DNA from: an uncultured bacterium
GTDB lineage: Bacteria > Verrucomicrobiota > Kiritimatiellia > RFP12 > CAIWXQ01
NCBI GenBank assembly: GCA_903916675.1
Contig: CAIWXQ010000029.1
Coordinates: 1-64,000 of the forward strand
Length of the DNA: 64,000 nucleotides
Direction: 5' to 3'
Each line of letters opens with the position of its first letter. The stretch's first letter is position 1. The notes beneath the pieces are model-generated. The model made no database searches and was not told the origin of the DNA. It saw only the letters and a list, made by a program, of their open reading frames with translations. The position numbers and the translations under genes are program-made. Below, piece by piece: positions 47,385-55,822 of the stretch.

Positions 47385-48194
47385 TCAAAAATGCCCCGGG
47401 TGCCGCTGGCGCTGGGCCTTGACTTTGGGCTGCTCCAACCCGAGCGCGTACCACTCCTCTGCCAAACCGGCGTTGGAGAACTGGTTGACGCGGTTGTTGG
47501 CGAGGTGGTCGCGGTTGGCCTTGATGACCTCGTTTTCCATCTTTTCACAGGCGCGCACCAGCACCTTATGCGCGGCCGCGACCTCCTTGCGCTGCACGAG
47601 CATCCAGGCGTACAGCGCGTACAGGATCGTCCCCTGGCCGTAGCGCAGGCGACGGGTCTGCTTGTGGAAGAATTTCTCCGCTGCCGCGGTTTCGCCGCGC
47701 ACATGCAGGCGGGCCAGCTTCATGGCCGCGGTCATGGGATCCATGAACATGCACTTGGGCATCAGCGCGTCCACCTTGCGGAACTCCTTGAGCTGGTAGT
47801 GGAGCTGCATGCGCAGCGTGGCGATCTGGCGGTCCAGCAGCAGCGTCCAGCGGGCGTACTTCTCCAGAAGCTTCGAGGTCTCCAGCGCCTGTTCGATGAA
47901 GACGCGCTGGTCGCGCTCCAGCTCGAGCTGCGCCTGCTTCAGGCTTCCCGGCGGCCGCATCTGCCAGTGGTTGATCTTCTGCTGCGCCTTCTTCTGACCA
48001 GCCATCAGCACGTTCTGCACCGCGTCCATGGCGGCTTTGACCTTGCGCCGCAGGAACAGCCCCATTGCAAACTGGCCGGCGATCACGCCCAGCACCCCCC
48101 AGAGCACAATCCAGAGCGTCCGGGCAGCGTGCGTCCACGCCAGCAGCCCGCCAACCAACACGCCCAGCAGTAAACTGATCAGAATCGTATACAT
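47385..48194 (-). CDS. Membrane protein with helical repeats; its 3' end is duplicated downstream
   Basis: A 269-residue protein. Two hydrophobic helices at the N-terminus (ILISLLLGVLVGGLLAW; LWIVLWGVLGVIAGQFAMG) are followed by a coiled, charged, all-helical domain that resembles TPR-type arrays (LQLHYQLKEFRKVDALMPKC; RYGQGTILYALYAWMLVQRK). It ends QRQRHPGHF. No family name comes to mind. Start ATG 48194 has GAGGG upstream. The last about 50 codons are present twice more, at R1 and R2, in frame and with a stop. This suggests the gene end is an integration target that is rebuilt at each insertion. Confidence 0.82.
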   Translation of the reverse strand: MYTILISLLLGVLVGGLLAWTHAARTLWIVLWGVLGVIAGQFAMGLFLRRKVKAAMDAVQNVLMAGQKKAQQKINHWQMRPPGSLKQAQLELERDQRVFIEQALETSKLLEKYARWTLLLDRQIATLRMQLHYQLKEFRKVDALMPKCMFMDPMTAAMKLARLHVRGETAAAEKFFHKQTRRLRYGQGTILYALYAWMLVQRKEVAAAHKVLVRACEKMENEVIKANRDHLANNRVNQFSNAGLAEEWYALGLEQPKVKAQRQRHPGHF

Positions 48195-48289
48195 GTGACA
48201 ATAACCCTCATTTGGCTCAACGTCAGGTATCATGCCGGAACTGCGCGCGTTTTCCAAGCCTGTCTGTCAGCCGGGCAGGACTCAATGAG

Positions 48290-48360
48290 AATACGGACAC
48301 GAAGGAGAGGGAGAGATGAGGGAAGGAAACGAAAGGGCGGCTTCGCGGCTGGCCGAACCG
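48290..48360. repeat. CACGAAG repeat, half copy
   Basis: Only the left arm (ATACGGACACGAAGGAGAGG) and a short GC hairpin (GGCGGCTTCGCGGCTGGCC) are seen. It lies between the membrane protein and the nucleotide-sugar dehydrogenase. Confidence 0.5.
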
Positions 48361-48363
48361 GCC

Positions 48364-49695
48364 TTATGCCGGCACGATGTTGCGGCCGGGCTTCGTGTAG
48401 ACGCCGCGGGTATCGACGATCAGGCGGGCGTGGCGGCGCAGCAGCTTGTAGTCGAACGCGCTGTGGTTGGTGGCGATCAGCACCACGTCGTGGCGGGCAA
48501 TGGCAGCCGGCGTGAATGGCACGCTGCGCAAGTCGAACCGATGCTCCCGCATGGCAGGGAACTTCGGGAAGTACGGATCGGAATAGGACACTTTGGCACC
48601 GCGGGCGCGCAGCAGTTCCATCAGTTCCACGGCGGGCGACTCGCGTGGATCGTCCACGTCCTTCTTGTAGGCGATCCCCAAAACCAGCACGCGGCAGCCG
48701 CGGACGGCGCGACCGCGCGTGTTGAGCGTGGCGGCGAGCTTCTCCACCACCCACTCGGGCATGCTGCTGTTGACCTCGCCGGCCAGCTCGATAAAGCGCG
48801 TGTGCACGCCGTACTCGCGCGCCTTCCAAGTGAGATAGAACGGATCGATCGGGATGCAGTGGCCACCCAGACCCGGACCGGGGCGGTACGGAACGAATCC
48901 GAACGGCTTGGTCGAGGCCGCGCGGATCACCTCGTGGATGTCGATCCCCATGCGGTCCGAGACGATCTTCATCTCGTTGACGAGCCCGATGTTCACGGCG
49001 CGGTGGATGTTCTCGAGCAGCTTGGTCATCTCCGCCGCGCGGGTGGAGCTGACCGGCACCACGCGGTCGATGACCTGGCCATAGAGCGCCACGCCCACGT
49101 CAAGGCAGTCCGGCGTGAAGCCACCGCAGACCTTGGGGATCGTGCGCGTGCAGAAGTTCGCGTTGCCCGGGTCTTCGCGCTCCGGCGAGAAGACCAGAAA
49201 GATGTCGCGGCCGATGGTCAGGCCGCGGGCGGCCATGCGCGGCGCCAGCTCCTCGTCGGTGGTGCCCGGGTAGGTGGTGCTTTCGAGCGAGACGATCTGC
49301 CCGCGCCGCAGGTGGGGCGCAAGCGACTCGATGGTGCCGATCACGAAGCGCATGTCCGGCTCGCGGTGGCTGTCCAGCGGCGTGGGCACACAGATGATCA
49401 GCGCGTCCGCGCGGCGAGCCAGCGCAAAGTCGGTCGTGGGTGTGAACCCCTGCCTGACGGCCTGGCGGATGCGGGCGGCATCGATGTGCTTGATGTAGCT
49501 GCGTCCGGCGCGCAGGCGCCGGACCTTTTCGGCATCCACGTCGAAGCCGATGACGTGAAACTGCTCCTCGATGAACCGCAGAGCCAGCGGCAGCCCCACG
49601 TACCCGAGGCCGACAATGCCGACAACGGCCCGGCGCTTCTGGATGCGGGCGATCAGCTTTTCCTTGCAGGGGTTGGCCGAAACACGTGCTTGCAT
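48364..49695 (-). CDS. UDP-N-acetylglucosamine 6-dehydrogenase-type nucleotide sugar dehydrogenase
   Basis: A 443-residue enzyme of the WbpA/VipA/WecC group, making UDP-sugar uronic acids for surface polysaccharides. The NAD loop is [24 protein letters not shown] is the conserved substrate loop; the catalytic Cys is in [13 protein letters not shown]; the C-terminal domain has [16 protein letters not shown]. The N-terminal extension (about 20 residues) is normal for WbpA. Start ATG 49695 gives this fit. The glycosyltransferase gene lies 68 bp upstream on the same strand, so both may work in one glycan pathway. Confidence 0.93.
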   Translation of the reverse strand: MQARVSANPCKEKLIARIQKRRAVVGIVGLGYVGLPLALRFIEEQFHVIGFDVDAEKVRRLRAGRSYIKHIDAARIRQAVRQGFTPTTDFALARRADALIICVPTPLDSHREPDMRFVIGTIESLAPHLRRGQIVSLESTTYPGTTDEELAPRMAARGLTIGRDIFLVFSPEREDPGNANFCTRTIPKVCGGFTPDCLDVGVALYGQVIDRVVPVSSTRAAEMTKLLENIHRAVNIGLVNEMKIVSDRMGIDIHEVIRAASTKPFGFVPYRPGPGLGGHCIPIDPFYLTWKAREYGVHTRFIELAGEVNSSMPEWVVEKLAATLNTRGRAVRGCRVLVLGIAYKKDVDDPRESPAVELMELLRARGAKVSYSDPYFPKFPAMREHRFDLRSVPFTPAAIARHDVVLIATNHSAFDYKLLRRHARLIVDTRGVYTKPGRNIVPA

Positions 49696-49763
49696 GCAGG
49701 TTCCTCGATCAGAGCAATCAACACCGAAAACGCGTTGAATAGTGGCAACGGCAGGCGTGGAAG

Positions 49764-50894
49764 TCAAGGCTGCGGTGTGGGGTGCAGCGGAGCTGCGGCC
49801 TTCTCTGCCAGCACTTCCCGATAGACCGCCAGCGTCTGCTCCACCATCGCGTCGAGCGAGAAGCGCGCGAGAACACTGGCGCGGAGGCCGGAAAAATCAT
49901 GTTGGGAGACCGCGAGCAGACAGCGGGCCAGTGCTTCCGCGTTTTGGGGCGGAAAGAGGAAGCCGTCGCGGCTGGGGCGCACGATCTCCAGTGCGCCGCC
50001 GTGGGCCGTGGCAATCACCGGCGTCTCCATGGCCAGCGCCTCAGCCAGCGAGCGGCCGAAGCTCTCCGGCTGCGAGGAACAGGAGACGACGACATCGCTC
50101 AGCGCGTAGATCGCGTCCACTTCTCTCCTGCTGCCGGCGAAGTGGATGACATCCTCCAAGCCGAGGTCGAGCACCAGCGCCTGCAGGCGCGTTGCGTAGC
50201 GCTGGCGCTTGGGGTGCGTGCCGCCGACGATCACGCCGACGATCGACGGCGCCTCTTTGCGCGCCAGGGCCACGCCGCGGATGAAGGTCTCGTAATCCTT
50301 GAGCGGCGTGAGGCGGCCGACGCTGGTGGCCACGAATTTTCCGACCAGCCCGTGCTCCTGGCGGAACGCCTCGACCACGGCGGCGGAAACGCAAGCCGGG
50401 TCGAACGCCGCTGCGTCCACGCCGCGATGGATCACGCGCAGCGCGCGGTCCGGCGTGCGGTAGTTCCGCTGCACGTAGTCACGCACCGCGTGGCTGACGC
50501 AGATCACGCGGTCGGCCTGCGTCATGATGCGGCTGTAAAGGCTGATGTGGTTGAACCCGTGCACGGTACTCACCACCGGCAGGTGGAGCGTGCGGTTGGC
50601 CATGCGCAACAGCCAGGCCGGGACGCGGCTGCGCACATGCACGAGGTCCGGCCGCAATTCCGCCAGCGCCTGCCGCAGCCGGTGCGCGCGCCCTGGCGCG
50701 GTCAGCAGGTTCTTGCTGCAGACATCCATCGTCACATGCCAGCCGCCCGCATCCTCGATCGCCGTGGCCAGCCGACCGCCGCACGAGATCACCGTGCTCT
50801 GCACGCCGCGCCGGACCAGTTCGCGGTTCATCTCCACGACGCCGCGCTCGACGCCGCCTTCCTGCATCTCCGGCACTAACTGGACCACGTGCAT
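49764..50894 (-). CDS. Glycosyltransferase family 4 (GT-B)
   Basis: A 376-residue GT-B enzyme. The N-terminus [20 protein letters not shown] carries the GGxE/R acceptor loop. The C-terminal domain has [17 protein letters not shown] and the E-x7-E signature ([20 protein letters not shown]). It transfers sugar from a nucleotide-sugar to a lipid-linked or surface glycan. The nearest neighbour, a UDP-sugar dehydrogenase, may supply donors. ATG 50909, five codons upstream, is an alternative start; neither has a good SD. Confidence 0.9.
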   Translation of the reverse strand: MHVVQLVPEMQEGGVERGVVEMNRELVRRGVQSTVISCGGRLATAIEDAGGWHVTMDVCSKNLLTAPGRAHRLRQALAELRPDLVHVRSRVPAWLLRMANRTLHLPVVSTVHGFNHISLYSRIMTQADRVICVSHAVRDYVQRNYRTPDRALRVIHRGVDAAAFDPACVSAAVVEAFRQEHGLVGKFVATSVGRLTPLKDYETFIRGVALARKEAPSIVGVIVGGTHPKRQRYATRLQALVLDLGLEDVIHFAGSRREVDAIYALSDVVVSCSSQPESFGRSLAEALAMETPVIATAHGGALEIVRPSRDGFLFPPQNAEALARCLLAVSQHDFSGLRASVLARFSLDAMVEQTLAVYREVLAEKAAAPLHPTPQP

Positions 50895-50956
50895 GGGTGA
50901 GGCCAACATAACACCAACGTGCGCGACGGGGCAAGGCACGCGACAGGCGTCTGTAA

Positions 50957-51112
50957 AATGCGGACACGAAAAAGACGGACACGAAGGGGAAGGAAGCCGG
51001 GAAAGAAGAACACGAAGGTTTGGTTGCGGCGCGCTTCGCGCGCAAATCGGTCCTTCGTGCTCTTCCTCTCTGCTTCCGTTTCTTCGTGTCCGCACTATTC
51101 GTGTCCGTCTTT
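50957..51112. repeat. CACGAAG-armed long inverted repeat (copy 3)
   Basis: Left arm GCGGACACGAAAAAGACGGA and GGACACGAAGG, centre hairpin GCGCG-CTT-CGCGC, right arm with CTTCCGTTTCTTCGTGTCCGC and ATTCGTGTCCGTCTTTT. It spans most of the 262-bp gap between the divergent glycosyltransferase and trpA genes, so any promoters for them are inside or beside it. Confidence 0.65.
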
Positions 51113-51156
51113 TGTACGACGGCTTGGCAGCGGCAATGCGAAAGCGGTAGTATGCG

Positions 51157-51975
51157 GTGGTGAAAGACAAACCGACAAACCGGATTTCTGCCACCTTTGC
51201 CCGACTGGCGAAGGAGCGGCGGCGCGCGCTGGTCGGGTATCTGACCGCAGGCGACCCTGATTTCGACGCCTCGCTGTGCATCCTGCGGGAGGCGGCCACG
51301 TCAGGGTTGGACGTGCTGGAACTGGGCGTGCCGTTTTCCGATCCCACGGCCGACGGCCCTGTGATCCAGGCCGCTGCCGCCCGCGCGCTGCAGGCGGGGA
51401 TGACGGTTGCCCGCGCCCTGGAACTGGCGCGCCGCGTGCGGGAGTCGTCCGACGTCGCGATCGTCCTATTCAGCTACTACAATCCCCTGCTCCATTTCGG
51501 GCTGGACCGCCTGGCGAGCGAAGCAATGGCCGCGGGCGTAGACGGACTGCTCGTGGTGGACCTGCCACCCGAAGAGGCCGGTGAACTGCGCGACGCGCTG
51601 GCCGGCAAGGACCTGCCGTTGATCCGGCTGGTGGCGCCGACCACGCCGCCGGAGCGCATGGCGGAAATCGCGCGGGATGCGGGCGGATTCCTCTACCTGA
51701 TCACCCGCGTTGGCGTGACCGGTGCCGGCACGCTCGACCATGCGCGCGTTGGACGCCTCGCCAAAACCCTCAAGGGAATCACGCCGCTCCCCATCTGCCT
51801 GGGGTTCGGCATCAGCACCGCCGCAGACGTGCAGCAGCTGGCCGGACTGGCGGATGGTGTCGTGGTCGGCAGCGCGCTGGTGAAGCTGGCGGCCGAACAT
51901 GCCGCGGATGGACAGGGCGCCAGACTCGTGGCGGAAAAAGTGCGCGAATTGCGCCTGGCGCTGGATGCCGTATAA
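51157..51975 (+). CDS. trpA: Tryptophan synthase alpha chain
   Basis: A 272-residue TIM barrel that cleaves indole-3-glycerol phosphate. The catalytic Glu is in LELGVPFSDPTADGP, which also carries the catalytic Asp, and phosphate-binding glycines are in GFGIS and VVVGSALVKL. The loop VTGAGTL is also standard. The start is GTG 51157 or GTG 51160. No trpB or other trp gene is near, unlike most genomes where trpBA are joined. The SD is poor. Confidence 0.96.
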   Translation: MVKDKPTNRISATFARLAKERRRALVGYLTAGDPDFDASLCILREAATSGLDVLELGVPFSDPTADGPVIQAAAARALQAGMTVARALELARRVRESSDVAIVLFSYYNPLLHFGLDRLASEAMAAGVDGLLVVDLPPEEAGELRDALAGKDLPLIRLVAPTTPPERMAEIARDAGGFLYLITRVGVTGAGTLDHARVGRLAKTLKGITPLPICLGFGISTAADVQQLAGLADGVVVGSALVKLAAEHAADGQGARLVAEKVRELRLALDAV

Positions 51976-51981
51976 GGCCGG

Positions 51982-52539
51982 CTACTTCGCCACGCAGATG
52001 CGCAGAATGCCGTTCGAGAAACAGGACTTCCACTCGGCCGGATTGCCGGGCGCCTGCGGCAACCGCACATGGCGCTCCACAGCACTCACCGGGTTGCCGG
52101 CCAGATCCCGCACCACAGCCTGCACCGAGACCACCCGGTCCGTCACGGTGAGCCAGATGTCCTCGTCGCGCACACCCGGCAGGCTGAACGCCAGCAGATA
52201 GGCGTTGGGGCGCTCCAGCATGTCCATCCCCGGCGAGGCCGGCAGCCGTGCCCATTCTTGCGCCTGCATGCCGCGCCCCCGCCAGACCTCGGCAGCATCC
52301 GGCATGGGTGGCGGAGGCGCAAAGCAAACCTCGCGCATCCCTGTGCGCTGGACTGTCATCTCGTGGTGGATGGCAAAGGAGACCATGGGCTGCATAACAG
52401 CTGACACAGGCTCATTGTGCGCATTCTTAGCCAGGACACCCCGGCCACGCACCAGAAGCAAGCACAACAGCAGGATCAAGATTCCCAGCGCCAGCAGCGC
52501 GTTGAGTATTGCCCAAAATCGATAACTGCCGTAATTCAT
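51982..52539 (-). CDS. Membrane-anchored Hsp20/alpha-crystallin-like protein
   Basis: A 185-residue protein. One N-terminal helix (FWAILNALLALGILILLLCLLLV) is followed by a linker and a C-terminal alpha-crystallin-like domain (YLLAFSLPGVRDEDIWLTVTD; VERHVRLPQAPGNPAEWKS; FSNGILRICVAK). The A-x-x-x-n-G-v-L box is present as FSNGILRI. Small heat-shock proteins are rarely membrane anchored; the C-terminal IxI anchor is missing. It converges on trpA. A pair of palindromic sites lies 150-185 bp upstream of its start. Confidence 0.75.
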   Translation of the reverse strand: MNYGSYRFWAILNALLALGILILLLCLLLVRGRGVLAKNAHNEPVSAVMQPMVSFAIHHEMTVQRTGMREVCFAPPPPMPDAAEVWRGRGMQAQEWARLPASPGMDMLERPNAYLLAFSLPGVRDEDIWLTVTDRVVSVQAVVRDLAGNPVSAVERHVRLPQAPGNPAEWKSCFSNGILRICVAK

Positions 52540-52689
52540 GAAAATACTTTCGGTCGATTCATCTTTAGCAGATAACACGCCAGTTGCACGTTGACTGGAT
52601 TCGATGCAAACCCGGAACACGACGACACAGAATGACCCTGGAAACGGAATTTGACAATGCGAACTACCAAGGAATCATTTTTTGCAGGG

Positions 52690-52724
52690 GACAAGTTGTC
52701 ATGCGAGACGCGACAAGTTGTCGC
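52690..52724. promoter_or_regulatory. Paired GACAAGTTGTC palindromes
   Basis: GACAAGTTGTC (52690-52700) and GCGACAAGTTGTCGC (52710-52724) are perfect palindromes sharing the same 11-bp core. Their centres are 22 bp apart, two helical turns, as for a cooperative repressor. The ligand protein is not known. Confidence 0.6.
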
Positions 52725-52846
52725 ATCCGCGCTTGACGAAACTCCTGATCACTGGCAAAAAATAAAACGGCACACGCATTGCTTGTATACCGCGACGCGT
52801 TGCATGGTTATGCGTCGGAATATGAGTAACAGGGTCTGATTGGTAG

Positions 52847-52912
52847 GGACGCCTCTCCGAGGCGTCCGCGGACGGTTCGGAGAACCGTCCCTATTACGGT
52901 TCGGAGAACCGT
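52847..52912. repeat. Triple GC hairpin array before the kinase gene
   Basis: GGACGCCTC-TCC-GAGGCGTCC (52847-52867), GGACGGTTC-GGA-GAACCGTCC (52870-52890) and ACGGTTC-GGA-GAACCGT (52896-52912) stand in a row, 20 bp before the histidine kinase start. They belong to the short-loop palindromes seen at other gaps. Confidence 0.65.
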
Positions 52913-52932
52913 CCCGATTGTTGGGTGGGCAC

Positions 52933-54342
52933 ATGAATCGGAAAACCACATTTTCGCGCAAGCCGCGTTTTTCGCTGATCTTCTGGGCTGCCTTGGTGCT
53001 GCTGCTGACCGCCGGCGTTTCCTGCTTCGGGCTCTGGTATTTCAAGCGTTCGCATGATCGCGCGGTGCGCATCATGGCCACCGACACCGTGCTGGACCAG
53101 GGTGAACAGATGGCCGACTATCTGGCCGAGATCACCCCGCTTTGTACCCTCCCCCTTTCGCCGGAGCAATGGCAACGCCTGTATGCACTGATCGACACGC
53201 TGCACGCCGCGCAGCACAACCTGCAATTCGTCTCCATCTCGCACAAGGGCACCACCCTGATTCACCGGCAGGCGACGGCGCTGGCGGATTTTGCCGCGCC
53301 GCCCGGCCGGGGGACAAACGATCCGCCCCGCATCCGCAAGAGCGTAACGCAGCAGGTGCTGGAACTGGGCGGCGCAGAGGTGCCGGTCATGGTTTTCCGG
53401 CGCGAAATCGCACTGCCCGGCGAGGATGGGCCATTCGAAGTCGAGGTCGGCCTGCGCCACACGGCGGTTGACCAGGAGGAGCGCGCGGCCATTCACGCGG
53501 TGCGTTCACTTTTCCGTCTTTCAGTGCTCACGCTCGCGACAGCCTTTGGCGCCTGTCTGCTGCTGATCGTCTGGGTGGTGCGCCGCGACCGCGTCTGGGC
53601 AGAACGCCGCCGCCAGGAAGAACATCTGGCATTCTCCGGCATGCTGGCCAACGGCATCGTCCACGACTTCCGCAACCCCATGTCCTCCGCGCGCCTCGAC
53701 GCCCAGATGCTCGAGCGCGAAACCCGCCGCCCGGAGGGTGCCCGGCCGGAGCGGCTGGCCGAACTGGCCGGCCGCGTCAACCGCACCATGGAGCGCATGG
53801 ATAAGATCTTCCAAGAGTTTCTCTATCTCGCGCGCCCCGCGGACGAGGCGCATGAGCCGGTGGACCTCTCCGATTGCGCCCGCGAATGCCTGGAGACCCT
53901 GACGCCGCGCTGCGAGCAGGCCGGCGTGACGGCTGCCGTTGTCTGGGCGGCGCCGCCTCCCCGCGTGCTGGCCTCCCCCTTCGCGCTCCGCCGCGCACTG
54001 CTGAACGTGCTGCTCAATGCCATCCAGTTCTCGCCCCCCGGCAGCCGCGTCGAGCTCGACGCACGCGCCACAAACGAACGGGTGGCACTCGACATTCTCG
54101 ACCGCGGCCCGGGGATTCCCGACAAGGATCGTCGCCGCATTTTCGAGATGTTCGTGACCACCCGCCCCGGCGGCACAGGCCTCGGCCTTTTCCTGGCGCG
54201 CACCGCCATCCGCAAATGCGGCGGCGAGATCACCTCGCTGCCGCGCGACAACGGCGGCACAGTCATCCGCATCACCCTCGATCGCGCCCCGGCAGCCCTA
54301 AACCACGAAGTGCAGTCCGTAAACCAGGAACCTGATTCATGA
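52933..54342 (+). CDS. Sensor histidine kinase
   Basis: A 469-residue two-helix membrane kinase. Helix 1 (SLIFWAALVLLLTAGVSCFGL) and helix 2 (LSVLTLATAFGACLLLIVWVV) bracket a periplasmic sensor domain of about 160 residues. The H-box is IVHDFRNPMSSARL, the N-box NVLLNAIQFSPPG, and the G-boxes DRGPGIPD and GGTGLGLFLAR. It phosphorylates the regulator encoded next, whose start overlaps its stop (ATGA). The stimulus is not predictable. ATG 52933 is the first start before helix 1. Confidence 0.93.
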   Translation: MNRKTTFSRKPRFSLIFWAALVLLLTAGVSCFGLWYFKRSHDRAVRIMATDTVLDQGEQMADYLAEITPLCTLPLSPEQWQRLYALIDTLHAAQHNLQFVSISHKGTTLIHRQATALADFAAPPGRGTNDPPRIRKSVTQQVLELGGAEVPVMVFRREIALPGEDGPFEVEVGLRHTAVDQEERAAIHAVRSLFRLSVLTLATAFGACLLLIVWVVRRDRVWAERRRQEEHLAFSGMLANGIVHDFRNPMSSARLDAQMLERETRRPEGARPERLAELAGRVNRTMERMDKIFQEFLYLARPADEAHEPVDLSDCARECLETLTPRCEQAGVTAAVVWAAPPPRVLASPFALRRALLNVLLNAIQFSPPGSRVELDARATNERVALDILDRGPGIPDKDRRRIFEMFVTTRPGGTGLGLFLARTAIRKCGGEITSLPRDNGGTVIRITLDRAPAALNHEVQSVNQEPDS

Positions 54343-55697
54343 ACCCATCCATCCTGATCATCGAAGACGATCCCGACGGCGCGCGCTCGGTCAAGGAAGC
54401 TGCGGCAGACGCCGGTTTCGACGTGACCCTGGCCACAACCGGCCGCGACGGCCTGGAGCGCTTCCGCGAGCGCGCCACCGACGTGGTCCTAACCGACCTT
54501 GTGCTGCCGGATATTGATGGCATCGAGGTCCTGGTGCGCGTCCAGCGTCTCGACCGCGAGATTCCTGTGATCGTCATGACCGCCTACGGCTCGGTCGATT
54601 CCAGCGTCAAGGCCATGCGCACCGGCGCCTACGATTACATCACCAAGCCGCTCGACCTCGACGATCTCCAGGCCAAGCTGCGCCGGGCGTCCGAGACCAG
54701 CCGGCTCCGCCGGCAGGTGGACCGCCTCTCCGCCTCAGTGCGAGATCGCTTCGCCACCACCGCCATGGTGGCCGAGTCCCCAGCCATGCAACAGGTGCTG
54801 CACCACATCGAGGCGCTGGCCGACACCACGGCCACAGTGCTCGTGGAGGGTGAAAGCGGCACAGGCAAGGAACTCGTGGCGCGCGCCCTGCATGTGGACA
54901 GCCGCCGCGCCGTTGGCCCGTTCGTGGCGGTCAATTGCGGCGCCTTTGCGGAATCGCTTCTGGAGTCGGAGCTTTTCGGCCACGAGAAGGGCGCGTTTAC
55001 CGGAGCCATGGCCCAGCACAAGGGGGCCTTCGAACGCGCCGACAGCGGCACGCTGTTTCTCGACGAGATCGGCGACGCGCCACCTACCGTGCAGGTTAAA
55101 TTGCTCCGCGCCATCGAGGAGCGTGAGATCCTGCGCATCGGCGGGCAGCAACCGTTCAAGGTGGACGTGCGACTGATCTCGGCGACCAACAAGGACCTGC
55201 CGGAGCTCGCGGCCACTGGCAGATTCCGCGAGGACCTCCTCTACCGCATCAACGTGGTCACCATCTCCCTGCCGCCGCTGCGCCAGCGGCGCGAAGATCT
55301 CCGTCCGCTGGCCGAGCGGTTCATCGCCAAGGCGATCGAGGAGCATCGCCGACCCATTACCCGGGTGGATCCCGCCGTCTACGAGCGGCTGCTGGCCTAC
55401 GACTGGCCTGGCAACATCCGCCAGCTTCGCAACGTGGTGGAGTCTGCCGTGCTCTTCACGCCGGGGGATACCCTCACCGCCGGCACGCTGAATATCCCGC
55501 CCGGCGCCTCCGGCCGGCAGACGCCGGGCGACGACCTCTACGTCCCGGAAAACCTCACGCTGGCGGAGATCGAGAAGCGCGTGCTGGAATTGTCGCTCCT
55601 CCGCTGCCAGGGAAACCGCACCCTCACTGCCGAGAAGCTCGGTCTCTCACGACGCACCATCCAGCGCAAGATCAAGGAACACGCGCTGCCGTACTAG
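54339..55697 (+). CDS. NtrC-type sigma54-dependent response regulator
   Basis: A 452-residue three-domain regulator. The receiver has DD (IIEDDPDG), phosphoacceptor D in VVLTDLVLPD and a K in YITKPLDL. The AAA+ domain has GESGTGKE and the sigma54-contact GAFTGA. A Fis-type HTH ends it (TAEKLGLSRRTIQRKI). It overlaps the kinase gene by 4 bp (ATGA), a standard two-component operon. Targets are unknown; the divergent and downstream genes are candidates only by position. Confidence 0.95.
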   Translation: MNPSILIIEDDPDGARSVKEAAADAGFDVTLATTGRDGLERFRERATDVVLTDLVLPDIDGIEVLVRVQRLDREIPVIVMTAYGSVDSSVKAMRTGAYDYITKPLDLDDLQAKLRRASETSRLRRQVDRLSASVRDRFATTAMVAESPAMQQVLHHIEALADTTATVLVEGESGTGKELVARALHVDSRRAVGPFVAVNCGAFAESLLESELFGHEKGAFTGAMAQHKGAFERADSGTLFLDEIGDAPPTVQVKLLRAIEEREILRIGGQQPFKVDVRLISATNKDLPELAATGRFREDLLYRINVVTISLPPLRQRREDLRPLAERFIAKAIEEHRRPITRVDPAVYERLLAYDWPGNIRQLRNVVESAVLFTPGDTLTAGTLNIPPGASGRQTPGDDLYVPENLTLAEIEKRVLELSLLRCQGNRTLTAEKLGLSRRTIQRKIKEHALPY

Positions 55698-55731
55698 GGC
55701 GGCGGAATGCCCCGCTGGTCGCGGCCGCCGG

Positions 55732-55760
55732 TTGACACACCGGTTCGGTGGGTGTATATT
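55732..55760 (+). promoter_or_regulatory. Sigma70-type promoter of the sugar operon
   Basis: TTGACA (55732-55737), a 17-bp spacer and TATATT (55755-55760) make a near-consensus promoter 63 bp upstream of the isomerase start. Confidence 0.82.
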
Positions 55761-55789
55761 CGAAAGAAATCGAAAGCAATCGAAATGAA
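55760..55789. promoter_or_regulatory. Triple 10-bp direct-repeat operator (DeoR type)
   Basis: TCGAAAGAAA, TCGAAAGCAA and TCGAAATGAA are consecutive 10-bp units, one helical turn each. On the other strand they read TTTCGA-type repeats, the pattern bound by many DeoR-family repressors. The site overlaps the -10 and start point, and a DeoR-family gene is second in the operon. Repression by that protein is inference. Confidence 0.75.
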
Positions 55790-55822
55790 TCCCAACTACC
55801 GGGCAACCGGCAGGAGGAGCGT

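Larger units (their letters stand above)
52540..52932. other. Divergent intergenic region with operator-like sites and hairpins
   Basis: This 393-bp gap separates the Hsp20-like gene and the sensor kinase. It contains two GACAAGTTGTC palindromes, a TTGACA at 52651-52656 and three GC hairpins, listed separately. A 61-residue frame beginning at 52657 is not convincing. Confidence 0.5.

Noticed and set aside
52657..52839. 61-residue frame next to a TTGACA
   Set aside because: No SD or family signature, and it overlaps the paired palindromes that look regulatory.
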